64,000 nucleotides of DNA from Pseudomonas anuradhapurensis (GCF_014269225.2 NZ_CP077097.1:998001-1062000); one strand, 5' to 3'. Shown: positions 1 through 9,006, counted from the stretch's first letter. Program-made: numbers and translations. Notes: generated by a model from the sequence alone, not told the origin.

Positions 1-461
1 ATGCCCTGGCGGTACAGGTCGTCCAGGTAAGCGCGCAGGCTGCGCTCCTGCTCCGGATAACGCGCGGCGCAATACAGCACGCCGCCCTTGCGGTAGTCGC
101 AATCGATGCCTTCGCGTTGCAATACGCGGTGCACTTCATCGGGGATGCCGTGCAGCAGGTCGATGCTGGCCCGGCGCTGCTGCGGCGACAGGCTGGCCAG
201 CAGGCGGTCTTCCCCGAGCAGGTTGCCCATCAACCAGCCGCCATTGCGCCCCGAGGCGCCGAAGCCGGCGATGTTGGCCTCGATCACCGCGATGTTCAGG
301 TGCGGTGCCTGGCGCTTGAGGTAGTAGGCAGTCCACAGCCCGGTGTAGCCGGCGCCGAGGATGCACACATCGACTTCGAGGTCCTGGCGCAGGGCCGGGC
401 GCGCGCACAGTGGCTCGTCGAGCTGGTCCATCCACAGGCTGAGCGTGCGCAGGGGTTGCAT
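1..461 (-). CDS. FAD-dependent oxidoreductase (DAO family), 3' part missing
   Basis: This is the N-terminal 153 residues of a flavin amine oxidase or dehydrogenase of the DAO fold; the gene runs off the left edge. Residues about 29-60 form a Rossmann dinucleotide-binding unit (CILGAGYTG, then an acidic VIEA strand end), and GASGRNGG follows near residue 70, as in gamma-glutamylputrescine oxidase-like enzymes. The substrate is unknown. Such enzymes usually deaminate amino acids or polyamines. The ATG at 461 is the first that gives the family's usual N-terminus. The gene lies 64 bases downstream of the AraC regulator on the same strand, so the two may be co-transcribed. The family call is firm; the substrate is not. 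Confidence 0.85.
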   Translation of the reverse strand, partial: MQPLRTLSLWMDQLDEPLCARPALRQDLEVDVCILGAGYTGLWTAYYLKRQAPHLNIAVIEANIAGFGASGRNGGWLMGNLLGEDRLLASLSPQQRRASIDLLHGIPDEVHRVLQREGIDCDYRKGGVLYCAARYPEQERSLRAYLDDLYRQG

Positions 462-525
462 CGGGTTTTGCTCCACATCCGTCGAGGTCTGTGGGCGATG
501 CTAGTAGTGTCGGTCGGCGCCTGTC

Positions 526-1335
526 TTACGTGCGTGCACGCAGGGAATTTTGCTTCAGGTAGGCCTTGGGGGTCAGGCCGGTGTGTTCGCGGAAGCACTT
601 GTAGAACGCCGAGAGCGAGTTGAAGCCGGCGTTGAACGCCAGCTCGTCGATCGTCGCCTCGACGCTGTTGTCGCCCAGGCTGGCCATCAGGTGTTGCAGG
701 CGGGCCTGGTTGACGTAGCGGTAGAAGCTTTGCCCTAGCACCTGGTTGAGCAGGTAGGAAATCTGGTTGCGGCTATAGCCACTCGCGTCCGCCACCTGTT
801 GCAAGTCCAGTTGCGGGTCCAGGTAGGGGCGCTGGCGCTGGAAGTACTGCTCCAGGTCCTGGGCCATGGTCGACAGCTGCCGCGGTGACAGGCCCAGGCG
901 GCTGGTGGCCGGGCGCGGGCCGCTGCTGGCCAGGCCGTTGCCGTTCTGGCGCACCAGGGTGGCGTACTCGTTGACCTGCCAGATCAGGCCGTCCTTGACG
1001 GTAATCGCCTCGCTGGACTGGAACGCCACCAGGCCGTCGCCGCCCTGCACCGTGACCTGGTACTGGATGAACGCCGTGCTGCCGTCGACGCGGATGCGGT
1101 CGCTGTGGACGATGTCTTCGCCGGCTTCATGGGGCAGGCAGGCGCGTACGTAGTCGCGCAGTTCCTGGTAGCGGAGCACGCGGTTCTGGAAAAAATCGTG
1201 GTAGTGGATGTCGGGGTGGTAAAGCGCGATGACGCCGTCGAGGTCACGGTGCTTCCAGCACAGGTGGTAGCGCAGCACGGTGTCGGCGGTGAGCGGGGTC
1301 TGCTCGGGGCCGTCGGGGAGGGTGGTGGCGGTCAT
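526..1335 (-). CDS. AraC-family regulator with N-terminal SnoaL-like domain
   Basis: A 269-residue transcription regulator. The N-terminal half (about residues 15-125) looks like a SnoaL/NTF2-type ligand pocket, with the motif HRDLDGVIALYHPDIHYHDF. The C-terminal 100 residues carry the two helix-turn-helix units of AraC/XylS proteins (LQQVADASGYSRNQISYLL, then IDELAFNAGFNSLSAFYKCF). An NTF2-like sensor in place of the usual cupin is a less common arrangement. The open frame extends upstream to 1497, but the ATG at 1335 is chosen because the sequence before it does not look like protein. It probably controls the oxidoreductase downstream; this is inferred from position only. Confidence 0.85.
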   Translation of the reverse strand: MTATTLPDGPEQTPLTADTVLRYHLCWKHRDLDGVIALYHPDIHYHDFFQNRVLRYQELRDYVRACLPHEAGEDIVHSDRIRVDGSTAFIQYQVTVQGGDGLVAFQSSEAITVKDGLIWQVNEYATLVRQNGNGLASSGPRPATSRLGLSPRQLSTMAQDLEQYFQRQRPYLDPQLDLQQVADASGYSRNQISYLLNQVLGQSFYRYVNQARLQHLMASLGDNSVEATIDELAFNAGFNSLSAFYKCFREHTGLTPKAYLKQNSLRART

Positions 1336-1508
1336 GAGGCCGATAGTGCATTGCAGAACACCCAGGTGCAAGGGTGGGGATCTGGCATATTGCATGGTTC
1401 TGGCAAGCGGCTTGGGGGTAAGCCTTTGATTCGGTTGGGTGTGATTCTTTGACAAGGATGGCATGGCAAGTGCACCGAACTGTTCAACATCGAACAAGGA
1501 GAAAGGCC

Positions 1509-1583
1509 ATGCGCTCGATACTGCTGTGGATGATTGGGGTGCCGATTCCGGTGATTATCCTGATCTGGTTGTTCATGCATTGA
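1509..1583 (+). CDS. 24-residue membrane peptide
   Basis: A very short frame that codes for one hydrophobic helix: residues 4-22 are almost all I, L, V, W, M, F with a central GVPIPV, preceded by MRS and ending in MH. An AGGAGA ribosome site lies 8 bases before the ATG, which is strong support for such a small frame. I recall similar short hydrophobic peptides in other pseudomonads, but cannot name a family or function. It is transcribed away from the AraC gene, with which it shares a 173-base divergent promoter region. Its size resembles single-helix accessory subunits of membrane complexes, but no partner gene is nearby. Confidence 0.6.
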   Translation: MRSILLWMIGVPIPVIILIWLFMH

Positions 1584-1590
1584 GAATTCA

Positions 1591-1753
1591 GGGGGCCGCT
1601 TTGCGACCCTTTCGCGACACAAGGCCGCTCCTACAGGATGAGGTGCGCCTCATTTGTTGGACAAAAAATCCAACCTAGGGGCGCAGTTCAGGAGATCGCG
1701 GTCCCTTGTAGGAGCGGCCTTGCGTCGCGAAAGGGCTGCAAAGCAGCCCCGGC
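1591..1753. repeat. REP-like inverted pair (CCTTTCGCGACACAAGG type)
   Basis: Two arms face each other: a left arm with CCTTTCGCGACACAAGGCCG and CTCCTACAGG, and a right arm with CCTTGTAGGAGCGGCCTTG and CGCGAAAGG. The centre is different sequence. The outer ends are flanked by short GC-rich palindromes. The same family recurs between rlmF and valS (62077-62198). It fills the gap between the 24-residue peptide and dppF. Confidence 0.8.
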
Positions 1754-1763
1754 AATCCAAGGG

Positions 1764-2732
1764 CTAAAGAAACTGCTCGGCATAATGACAAGCCACCTGC
1801 CGCGTACCCACCTGCCTGAACGCCGGCACCTCCTTGGCACAGCGCTCGGTCGCATACGGGCAGCGTTTGTGGAATGCGCACCCGTCCGGTGGATTGAGCG
1901 GGTTGGGTAGCTCCCCGGCAATGCGGATCTTCGGCTTCAGCGGATCAGGATGGATCGCCGGTGTCGCCGACAGCAGAGCCTGGGTGTACGGATGCAGCGG
2001 CTTCTCGTAGATGTCCTCCTTCGGCCCCATTTCTGCCGGTCGGCCCAGGTACATCACCAGCACCTGATCCGCCACATGTCGCACCACCGCCAGGTTGTGC
2101 GAGATGAACACATAGGCGGTGTTGAACTCCTTCTGCAAGTCCATGAACAAGTTCAGCACCTGGGCCTGGATCGACACGTCCAGCGCGGAGGTCGGTTCGT
2201 CGGCGACCAGCACCTTGGGTTGCAGCATCATCGCCCGGGCCAGGGCAATACGTTGGCGCTGGCCACCCGAGAACATGTGCGGGTAGCGCTGGTAATGCTC
2301 GGGGCGCAGGCCGACCTGTTCCATCATCTTCTGCACCTTTTCGCGCCGCTCGGCCTTGCTCAGCGAAGTGTTGATCAACAGTGGCTCGGCGAGCTGGTCG
2401 CCAATCTTCTGCCGCGGGTTGAGCGAGGCGTAGGGGCTCTGGAACACCATTTGCACGTCGCGACGCAGTTGCTTGCGTTCGGTTTTGCTGGCGCCTTTCA
2501 CCTCGGTGCCGGCGATCTGCAGCGAGCCGGACGACGGCTCTTCGATCAGGGTCAGGGCGCGGGCCAGGGTCGACTTGCCACAGCCGGACTCGCCGACCAC
2601 GGCCAGGGTCTTGCCCGCCTCCAGCTCGAACGACACGCCATTCAATGCACGCACCAGGGCATGGCCCTTGAACAGCCCGCGGGAGACTTCGTAATGCCGG
2701 GTAAGCTCCCGGGCGGAGAGAACGACGGCCAT
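1764..2732 (-). CDS. dppF: Dipeptide ABC transporter ATPase DppF
   Basis: One of the two ATPases of the dipeptide importer, 322 residues and cytoplasmic. Walker A is GESGCGKST at residues 47-55, the signature is FSGGQRQR, and Walker B is VLVADEPTSALD. The C-terminal oligopeptide-type extension has the cysteine-rich segment CAFHKRCPYATERC followed by a last Cys near the end. The start is the ATG at 2732; its A is also the last base of the dppD stop codon, a one-base overlap typical of translational coupling. It is the last gene of the dpp operon, followed by a REP pair. Confidence 0.93.
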   Translation of the reverse strand: MAVVLSARELTRHYEVSRGLFKGHALVRALNGVSFELEAGKTLAVVGESGCGKSTLARALTLIEEPSSGSLQIAGTEVKGASKTERKQLRRDVQMVFQSPYASLNPRQKIGDQLAEPLLINTSLSKAERREKVQKMMEQVGLRPEHYQRYPHMFSGGQRQRIALARAMMLQPKVLVADEPTSALDVSIQAQVLNLFMDLQKEFNTAYVFISHNLAVVRHVADQVLVMYLGRPAEMGPKEDIYEKPLHPYTQALLSATPAIHPDPLKPKIRIAGELPNPLNPPDGCAFHKRCPYATERCAKEVPAFRQVGTRQVACHYAEQFL

Positions 2733-3700
2733 TACGCCACCTCCTGGTTCAGCGGGTAGAAGCAACGTGCCAGGCTGTTGGCCTGGGGATCGAGGGGGGG
2801 GCGCTGGTGCCGGCAGTTGTCCTGCACGTAGGGGCAGCGCGGCGACAGCAAGCATCCCGCCGGGCGGTCGTAGCGACCGGGGACGATGCCGGGCAGGGTA
2901 GCCAGGCGTTCGGCACCGATGCTGTGCTCGGGGATCGCCGCCAGCAGCGCTTCGCTGTAGGGGTGGGCGGGCACGTCGAACAGCTCTGGCACCTGGCCGA
3001 CTTCCACAGCCTGGCCGGCGTACATCACGCACACCCGCCTGGCGGTTTCGGCTACCACGGCGAGGTCATGGGTGATCAGGATGAGCGCCATGTTGCGCTC
3101 CTTCTGCAGGTTGACCAGCAGTTCCATGATCTGTGCCTGGATGGTCACGTCCAGCGCCGTAGTCGGTTCGTCGGCGATCAGTAGCTTGGGTTCGCCAGCG
3201 ATGGCCATGGCGATCGCCACACGCTGGCTCATGCCGCCGGACAATTGATGCGGGTAGGCATCCAGGCGGCTTTCCGCCGCCGGGATCTCGACTTTCTTCA
3301 ACAGCTCCAGGGCCCGCTGGCGCGCGGCCTTGCCCTTCAGGCCCAGGTGCTGGCGCAGCACTTCCTCGATCTGGTAGCCCACGGTGTAGCTGGGGTTGAG
3401 CGCGGTCATCGGGTCCTGGAAGACCATGGCGATGTCCTTGCCCACCACCTTGCGCCGCTGGCGCCCGCTGAGCTTGAGCATGTCGGTGCCATCGAAGGTC
3501 AGTGCGTCGGCGGTGATGCGCCCGGGGGCGTCGACTAGGCCCATCAGAGCCATCATGGTGACCGACTTGCCCGAGCCGGATTCACCGACGATGGCCAGGA
3601 TCTCGCCGGCTTCCACCGTCAGGTCCAGGCCATCGACCACCGGTACGGCATTGGCGTCGCCGAAGCGCACGTTCAGGTTGTTGATCTGCAACAGTGACAT
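2732..3700 (-). CDS. dppD: Dipeptide ABC transporter ATPase DppD
   Basis: The partner ATPase of DppF, 322 residues. Walker A is GESGSGKSV at residues 39-47, the signature is LSGGMSQR, and Walker B is [14 protein letters not shown]-terminal cysteine-containing oligopeptide domain ([14 protein letters not shown]) is typical of the DppD/OppD family. The start at 3700 is preceded by GGAG with normal spacing. An upstream in-frame ATG would add 15 residues inside the end of dppC and is not favoured. The gene follows dppC by 10 bases and overlaps dppF by one. Confidence 0.93.
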   Translation of the reverse strand: MSLLQINNLNVRFGDANAVPVVDGLDLTVEAGEILAIVGESGSGKSVTMMALMGLVDAPGRITADALTFDGTDMLKLSGRQRRKVVGKDIAMVFQDPMTALNPSYTVGYQIEEVLRQHLGLKGKAARQRALELLKKVEIPAAESRLDAYPHQLSGGMSQRVAIAMAIAGEPKLLIADEPTTALDVTIQAQIMELLVNLQKERNMALILITHDLAVVAETARRVCVMYAGQAVEVGQVPELFDVPAHPYSEALLAAIPEHSIGAERLATLPGIVPGRYDRPAGCLLSPRCPYVQDNCRHQRPPLDPQANSLARCFYPLNQEVA

Positions 3701-3710
3701 GGCGTTCTCC

Positions 3711-4637
3711 TCAGGCGGCGTTCTTGAGTTTCGGGTCCAGCGCATCGCGCAGGCCGTCGCCCATCAGGTTGATTGCCAGCACACTGAGCAGAATGGTCAG
3801 GCCGGGCAGGCTCACCACCCACCAGGCGCGCTCGATGTAGTCACGGGCCGATGCCAGCATGGTGCCCCACTCGGGGGTCGGTGGTTGTACACCGAGGCCG
3901 AGGAAGCCCAGGGCGGCGGCGTCGAGAATGGCCGAAGAGAAACTCAGGGTGGCCTGCACGATCAGCGGTGCCATGCAGTTGGGCAGCACGGTGACGAACA
4001 TCAGCCGTGGCAGGCCGGCACCGGCCAGGCGCGCGGCGGTGACATAGTCGCGGTTCAGCTCGCCCATCACGGCGGCGCGGGTCAGGCGCACATAGGAGGG
4101 CAATGAAACGATGGCGATGGCGATCACCGTGTTGATCAGGCCAGGGCCGAGGATGGCAACGATGGCCACTGCCAGCAGCAGCGAGGGCAGGGCCAGCATC
4201 ACGTCCATCAGGCGCATGATCGACGGGCCGAGCAGTTGCGGGAAGAACCCTGCCAGCAGGCCCAGCAGGATGCCCGGGATCAGCGACATCACCACCGACG
4301 ACAGGCCGATCAGCAGCGACAGCCGCGCGCCCTGGATCAGCCGCGAAAGCAGGTCGCGGCCCAGCTCGTCGGTGCCGAGGATGAACTGCCAGCTGCCGCC
4401 TTCCAGCCATACCGGCGGGGTCAGCAGGAAGTCGCGGTACTGCTCGCTCGGGTCGTGCGGGGCGACCCACGGCGCGAACAGCGCGCAGAACACCACCAGG
4501 CACATGAAGGCCAGGCCCATCACCGCGCCTTTGTTGCGCGCGAAGGCTTGCCAGAATTCTTTGTACGGCGAAGGGTAGAGCAGGCTCTGGTCCACCGGGC
4601 TGGCCGGTGTGACGGATTTCGGAATCGGGCTAGTCAT
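3711..4637 (-). CDS. dppC: Dipeptide ABC transporter permease DppC
   Basis: An inner-membrane permease subunit of 308 residues. There is an N-terminal cytoplasmic stretch, a first membrane segment at about residues 36-56, then five more, as usual for DppC/OppC. The EAA-like loop is present ([20 protein letters not shown]). It pairs with DppB to form the channel through which di- and tripeptides delivered by the periplasmic binding proteins enter. It sits 10 bases after dppB and 10 before dppD in the same operon. Confidence 0.93.
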   Translation of the reverse strand: MTSPIPKSVTPASPVDQSLLYPSPYKEFWQAFARNKGAVMGLAFMCLVVFCALFAPWVAPHDPSEQYRDFLLTPPVWLEGGSWQFILGTDELGRDLLSRLIQGARLSLLIGLSSVVMSLIPGILLGLLAGFFPQLLGPSIMRLMDVMLALPSLLLAVAIVAILGPGLINTVIAIAIVSLPSYVRLTRAAVMGELNRDYVTAARLAGAGLPRLMFVTVLPNCMAPLIVQATLSFSSAILDAAALGFLGLGVQPPTPEWGTMLASARDYIERAWWVVSLPGLTILLSVLAINLMGDGLRDALDPKLKNAA

Positions 4638-4647
4638 GGCGAAGGCC

Positions 4648-5658
4648 TCAGCGCTGATGACGGATGCGTGGGTTGGCCAGGCCGTAGAGGATGTCCACGA
4701 CGAAGTTGACCAGGATCACCAGGCAGGCGATCAACAGGATGCCGTTCTGGACCACGGGGTAGTCACGGGCACCGATGGCTTCGATCAGCCATTTGCCGAT
4801 GCCCGGCCAGGAAAAGATGGTTTCGGTCAGCACCGCACCGGCCAGCAGCGTGCCGACCTGCAGGCCGAACACGGTCAGCACCGGGATCAAGGCATTGCGC
4901 AGGCCGTGCACGAACACCACGCGGGCTGGCGACAGGCCTTTGGCGCGGGCGGTACGGATGTAGTCCTCGCGCAGCACTTCGAGCATCGACGAGCGGGTCA
5001 TGCGGGCAATCACCGCCAACGGGATGGTGCCGAGCACGATGGCGGGCAGGATCAGGTGCATCAGCGCGTCCTTGAACGCGCCTTCCTCGTCGCTGAGCAG
5101 GGTGTCGATGAGCATGAAGCCGGTTTTCGGCTCGATGTCATAGAGCAGGTCGATGCGCCCGGATACCGGGGTCCAGCCCAGGCTTACCGAGAAGAACATG
5201 ATCAGGATCAGGCCCCACCAGAAGATCGGCATGGAGTAGCCCGCCAGGGAAATCCCCATCACCCCATGGTCGAACAGCGAACCGCGCTTGAGCGCGGCGA
5301 TCACCCCGGCCAGCAGGCCGACGATGCCGGCGAACAGCAGGGCGGCGAAGGCCAGTTCGAGGGTAGCCGGGAACAGGGTGAGAAACTCGTGCCAGACACT
5401 CTCGCGGGTGCGCAACGATTCACCCAGGTCGCCCTGGGCCAGCTTGCCAACGTAGTCCAGGTACTGGACCGGCAGCGGCTTGTTCAGCCCCAGACGCTCC
5501 ATGGCCTGGGCATGCATTTCGGGGTCGACCCTGCGCTCGCCCATCATCACTTCCACCGGGTCGCCGGGGATCAGGCGTATGAGCGCGAAGGTCAGCAAGG
5601 TGATGCCGAAGAACGTCGGTATCAACAGGCCAAGGCGCCGGGCAATAAAACTCAACAT
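4648..5658 (-). CDS. dppB: Dipeptide ABC transporter permease DppB
   Basis: An inner-membrane permease of 336 residues with the DppB/OppB hallmarks: an N-terminal signal-anchor (MLSFIARRLGLLIPTFFGI), the conserved ALIRLIPGDPVE segment, a large periplasmic loop, and the EAA loop around TARAKGLSPARVVFVHGLRNA. It is the first permease gene after dppA, separated from it by 91 bases holding a GC-rich hairpin, an arrangement that often lets the binding protein be made in excess. Confidence 0.93.
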   Translation of the reverse strand: MLSFIARRLGLLIPTFFGITLLTFALIRLIPGDPVEVMMGERRVDPEMHAQAMERLGLNKPLPVQYLDYVGKLAQGDLGESLRTRESVWHEFLTLFPATLELAFAALLFAGIVGLLAGVIAALKRGSLFDHGVMGISLAGYSMPIFWWGLILIMFFSVSLGWTPVSGRIDLLYDIEPKTGFMLIDTLLSDEEGAFKDALMHLILPAIVLGTIPLAVIARMTRSSMLEVLREDYIRTARAKGLSPARVVFVHGLRNALIPVLTVFGLQVGTLLAGAVLTETIFSWPGIGKWLIEAIGARDYPVVQNGILLIACLVILVNFVVDILYGLANPRIRHQR

Positions 5659-5699
5659 TGTCGGGGTTACCTCATCAGGCCGTGGGGCGATCAGCCCGT

Positions 5700-5722
5700 T
5701 ACGGCGGGGCCGCCGGGCCCCG
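5700..5722. other. GC-rich hairpin between dppA and dppB
   Basis: An inverted repeat (GGGGC..GCCCC core with further CGGCGG pairing) in the dppA-dppB gap with no run of T after it. Inference: it is a 3' mRNA stabiliser or partial attenuator that leaves more dppA than dppB message. No strong terminator is visible. Confidence 0.4.
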
Positions 5723-5749
5723 TGTGGGCGGCCGGCGGTCGTTGTTGTT

Positions 5750-7360
5750 CTACTTCACCTTGGTAGTGGCGAAGTTGTTGTTGGTCAGAGGGTTGATCAC
5801 GTAGCCCTCCACGTTGTCACGCATGGCGGTGAACATCTTCGGATGGGCCATGCTGATCCAGGGTTGTTCGTCATCGTACACTTTCAATGCCTCGTTATAG
5901 AGCCTTGCACGCTCGTCGTTGTCGATCACTTCGCGGGCGCGGCTGATCAGCTCCTGGAACTTAGGGTTGCACCAGCGCGCATAGTTCTCGCCGCTCTTGA
6001 CGGCATCACAACTGAGCATCGGCGTGAGGAAGTTGTCCGGGTCGCCGTTGTCGCCGGCCCAGCCGGCGGACACCAGGTCGGCTTCGCCCTTCTTGGCCCG
6101 GCGCAGCATCTCGGCCCACTCCATGACGCGGATATCCAGCTTGAGGCCGATCTGTTTGAGGTCGCCCTGCAGCATCTCGGCGGACAGCCGCGGGTTGGGG
6201 TTGGTCGGGCCACCACCGTTGCGGGTGAACAGGGTGAACGTCGTGCCCGGCGGTACGCCAGCTTCGTTGAGCAGTTGGCGTGCCTTGGCCAGGTCGCGGG
6301 GCGGGTTCCTGTTCTCGTTGTTGTAGCCGATCATGGTCGGCGGATAAGGGTTCACGCCCACCAGCGCATTGCCCTTGCCGAACAGCTGGTCGACGTGGGT
6401 CTGGCGGTCGAAGGCCATGTTGATGGCTTTGCGTACCCGCACGTCGCTCAGGTATTTGTGTTCGGTGTTCATCGAGATGTAACCGGTGACCAGGGCCTCG
6501 ATTTCCTCAACCTTGAGTTTCGGGTCCTGCTTGATCGACGGCACATCATCGGGCTTGGGATAGAGCGCCACCTGGCACTCGTTGGCGCGCAGTTTCTGCA
6601 GGCGCACGTTGCTGTCGGTGGCGATGGCGAACACCAGCGCATCGGCCGGCGGCTTGCCACGGAAATAGTCCGGGTTGGGCTTGAAGCGAACCTGGGCGTC
6701 CTTGTTGTAACGCTGGAAGATGAACGGGCCGGTGCCGATCGGCTTGCTGTTCAGCTCGGCGGTCTTGCCAGCCTTGAGCAACTGGTCGCCGTACTCGGCG
6801 GAGTAGATCGAGGTAAAGCCCATGGCCATGTCGCGCAGGAACGGCGCTTCCGGTCGGGTGAGGGTAATCACCACGGTGTGCTCGTCAGCCTTGCTGACCG
6901 ACTTGAGCAGTTGCTTGAACCCCATGCTCTCGAAGTACGGGTAGCCGACGCTGGTCTTGTCATGCCAGGGATGGTTCGGGTCGAGCTGGCGATTGAGGCT
7001 CCACAGCACGTCATCGGCGTTGAAGTCGCGGGTCGGCTTGAAGTAGTCGGTGGTGTGGAACTTCACCCCCTGGCGCAGGTGGAAGGTGTAGGTCAGGCCG
7101 TCGTCGGAAATGTCCCAGCGCTCGGCCAGGGCCGGCTGGATTTCGGTAGTACCGGGCTTGAAGTCGACCAGGCGGTTGAACACTGTCTCGGCCGAGGCAT
7201 CGGCGGTGACCGCAGTGGTGTACTGGACGATGTCGAACCCTTCCGGGCTGGCTTCGGTGCACACCACCAGCGGTTTGGCCGCCAATTGCGTGGCGCCACC
7301 CAGAAGCAGCGCGGCCAGGGCCAGGCGCAGTGGTCGCGATTTGGTGAACGTTCTCTGCAT
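5750..7360 (-). CDS. dppA: Dipeptide-binding protein DppA (operon copy)
   Basis: A periplasmic solute-binding protein of family 5 (SBP_bac_5), 536 residues. The signal peptide spans about residues 1-33 (KSRPLRLALAALLLGG, cleavage after QLAAK or nearby). The mature protein starts with the KPLVVCTEASPEGFD segment typical of DppA, and has family motifs such as YTFHLRQGVKFH and GTGPFIFQRY. The start at 7360 is the first ATG after the porin and directly precedes the signal peptide; a longer frame to 7594 is rejected. This copy is directly linked to the permease genes; two paralogs lie upstream. Its exact peptide preference is not predictable from sequence. Confidence 0.92.
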   Translation of the reverse strand: MQRTFTKSRPLRLALAALLLGGATQLAAKPLVVCTEASPEGFDIVQYTTAVTADASAETVFNRLVDFKPGTTEIQPALAERWDISDDGLTYTFHLRQGVKFHTTDYFKPTRDFNADDVLWSLNRQLDPNHPWHDKTSVGYPYFESMGFKQLLKSVSKADEHTVVITLTRPEAPFLRDMAMGFTSIYSAEYGDQLLKAGKTAELNSKPIGTGPFIFQRYNKDAQVRFKPNPDYFRGKPPADALVFAIATDSNVRLQKLRANECQVALYPKPDDVPSIKQDPKLKVEEIEALVTGYISMNTEHKYLSDVRVRKAINMAFDRQTHVDQLFGKGNALVGVNPYPPTMIGYNNENRNPPRDLAKARQLLNEAGVPPGTTFTLFTRNGGGPTNPNPRLSAEMLQGDLKQIGLKLDIRVMEWAEMLRRAKKGEADLVSAGWAGDNGDPDNFLTPMLSCDAVKSGENYARWCNPKFQELISRAREVIDNDERARLYNEALKVYDDEQPWISMAHPKMFTAMRDNVEGYVINPLTNNNFATTKVK

Positions 7361-7399
7361 GGGGTGAAACTCCCTGCTTGCATTGGTTCCAGCGTAGCC

Positions 7400-7429
7400 G
7401 CCCCGGCCCGCAGCGAAGCAGGCCGGGGC
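7400..7429. other. Hairpin between porin gene and dppA
   Basis: A perfect 9-base inverted repeat (GCCCCGGCC / GGCCGGGGC) with a 12-base loop lies in the 77-base gap. On the minus strand there is no T-run after it, so it is more likely a stabiliser or weak attenuator than a full terminator. Confidence 0.45.
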
Positions 7430-7437
7430 GCCGACGG

Positions 7438-8817
7438 TCAGAGGATGTTGAACGGAATGGTGGTGACCACCCGGAACTCGTCCAGGCTGCCATCGCCCTG
7501 GGCCTTGCTGGCGCGGTGCGCGGTGTAGGTGGCGCGGATGCTGGTGTCCTTCAGCGGCCCGCTCTGCACCGCGTAGCTGGTGCCGATGCCCCACTCGTAG
7601 TGGGTTTCGCCATCCAGGCCGTTGACGTCATAGGCGGTACCACGGTAATGGGTGCCGTCGATACCCCAGCCGCGGGCGTTGTACAGGTTGAATTTCAGCC
7701 CCGGCACGCCATACGGCGCCATGTTCAGCACGTAGGAAAGCTGCAGCGATTTCTCGTTGGGGCCGTTGAAGTCCGACAGCAGCGAGTTGGCCAGGTAGAT
7801 GCCATTGGTTTCGTGCAGGTAGTCGAAGTACTCGTTGCCGTTGACCTGCTGCCACGAGGCGCTGACGGTGTGGGCCTGGTGGGTCAGGCCGAATGACAGG
7901 CTGTAGGTGTCGTTGTCGATTTCGCCCATCTTCTGGCTGCCGGCGTCGACGGTCTTGTAGTAGTTCAGGCCGGTGCTCAGGCTCAGCACTGCGCTGTCGC
8001 CGAGCACGTGGTTGGCGCCGAAATAGTACTGGTTCCAGAAGTCGTCGACCTTGGTGGCGTACAGGCTGGTGGTCAGGCTCTTGAACGGCTGGTAGTTGAT
8101 GCCGGCGGTGCTGGCGCGGTCGGTTTCAACGCCAGTGGCGCTGTACTCGCTGCGGAACTTGCTGAGGCTCTGCTCGGTGCGTGGCGAGACGCGGTCGAAG
8201 GTGCCCAGGTCGAAGCTCAGGTTGTCGAATTCGGCGCTGTGCAGGAATGCCCCCTGGAAGCTCGAGGGCAGGGCGCGGTTGCCGATGTAGGCGATCATCG
8301 GTGTGTCCACCGATTGGCGGCCGACGGTCAGGGTGGTGTTGGACACGCGTGCCTTGACGTTGGCCAGGCCCATCTTGCTCCACTGGCCGACCGGGTCGCC
8401 GTCGCTGTGGGTCAGGGTGCGGTTGTTGGGGCCGGCGACCGCCTCGCGGCTTTGCTGCAGGGCGATGGCATTGTAGCCAGCGGCTTCGACGGCGAAGCCG
8501 ACGGTGCCCTGGGTGAAGCCGGAACTGTAGTTGAGGATGGTGCCCTGCACCCAGTTCTCGCGGCTGTGGGTGTCGTGACGGGTGCCGTCGCTCTTGTAGT
8601 ACTTCCACAGCGGTGCGCGGGCGGCGCGTTCGTGGGCATACCAGTTGCGGGTGCTGCCCGACAGGCTCTGGCCGTCGATGAAACCGCTGGCCTGCTCCTG
8701 CTCGCTGCTGCCTTTGAGGGTGACGGGCACATAGTCCTGGCTTTGCGGGTCGGCCAGGGTCACGGTGGATAATGCACTGATGGATAACGCCAGTGCGGTC
8801 AAGGTGAATAGTCTCAA
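7438..8817 (-). CDS. opdP: OprD-family porin, probable dipeptide porin OpdP
   Basis: An outer-membrane specific porin of 459 residues. The signal peptide ends near LSTVTLA (residue 22). The body has the alternating beta-strand pattern and OprD motifs, for example FIDGQSLSGSTRNWYAHERA near the start and a C-terminal strand ending in FRVVTTIPFNIL. The start codon is TTG at 8817, with GGAG 9 bases before it; no ATG would keep the signal peptide. In P. aeruginosa the OprD paralog OpdP lies next to dpp genes and takes up dipeptides, and the same position here supports that role. It is encoded upstream of dppA on the same strand. Confidence 0.85.
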   Translation of the reverse strand: MRLFTLTALALSISALSTVTLADPQSQDYVPVTLKGSSEQEQASGFIDGQSLSGSTRNWYAHERAARAPLWKYYKSDGTRHDTHSRENWVQGTILNYSSGFTQGTVGFAVEAAGYNAIALQQSREAVAGPNNRTLTHSDGDPVGQWSKMGLANVKARVSNTTLTVGRQSVDTPMIAYIGNRALPSSFQGAFLHSAEFDNLSFDLGTFDRVSPRTEQSLSKFRSEYSATGVETDRASTAGINYQPFKSLTTSLYATKVDDFWNQYYFGANHVLGDSAVLSLSTGLNYYKTVDAGSQKMGEIDNDTYSLSFGLTHQAHTVSASWQQVNGNEYFDYLHETNGIYLANSLLSDFNGPNEKSLQLSYVLNMAPYGVPGLKFNLYNARGWGIDGTHYRGTAYDVNGLDGETHYEWGIGTSYAVQSGPLKDTSIRATYTAHRASKAQGDGSLDEFRVVTTIPFNIL

Positions 8818-8896
8818 GGTTAAAAGCTCCCTTTCTGTTCTTCTAGTTATTCCCTGGCCTTGTGGGCCGGGCTTCTTGTTGCGGTGTTGCCAGGGT

Positions 8897-8915
8897 TGCC
8901 CGGGGTCACCGGGCA
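8897..8915. terminator. Hairpin downstream of dppA paralog 2 and upstream of the porin
   Basis: TGCCCGG and CCGGGCA arms with a 5-base spacer. It lies beside a REP pair in the 204-base gap. No clear T-run on either side, so terminator function is uncertain. Confidence 0.3.
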
Positions 8916-8921
8916 GAATCG

Positions 8922-9006
8922 GGCCTCTTCGCGGGCGCGCCCGCTCCCACAGGTTTCGTGAACCTGAGGAGAACCCTGTGGGAGCGGGTTTACCCGCGAA
9001 GAGGCC
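8922..9006. repeat. REP-like inverted pair (GCGGGC..CCCGCTCCCACAGG type)
   Basis: The left arm begins GGCCTCTTCGCGGGC, holds its own short palindrome and ends CTCCCACAGG. The right arm is its reverse complement (CCTGTGGGAGCGGG to CCCGCGAAGAGGCC). They are separated by about 22 bases. This is the commoner of the two REP families in the window. Confidence 0.85.
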
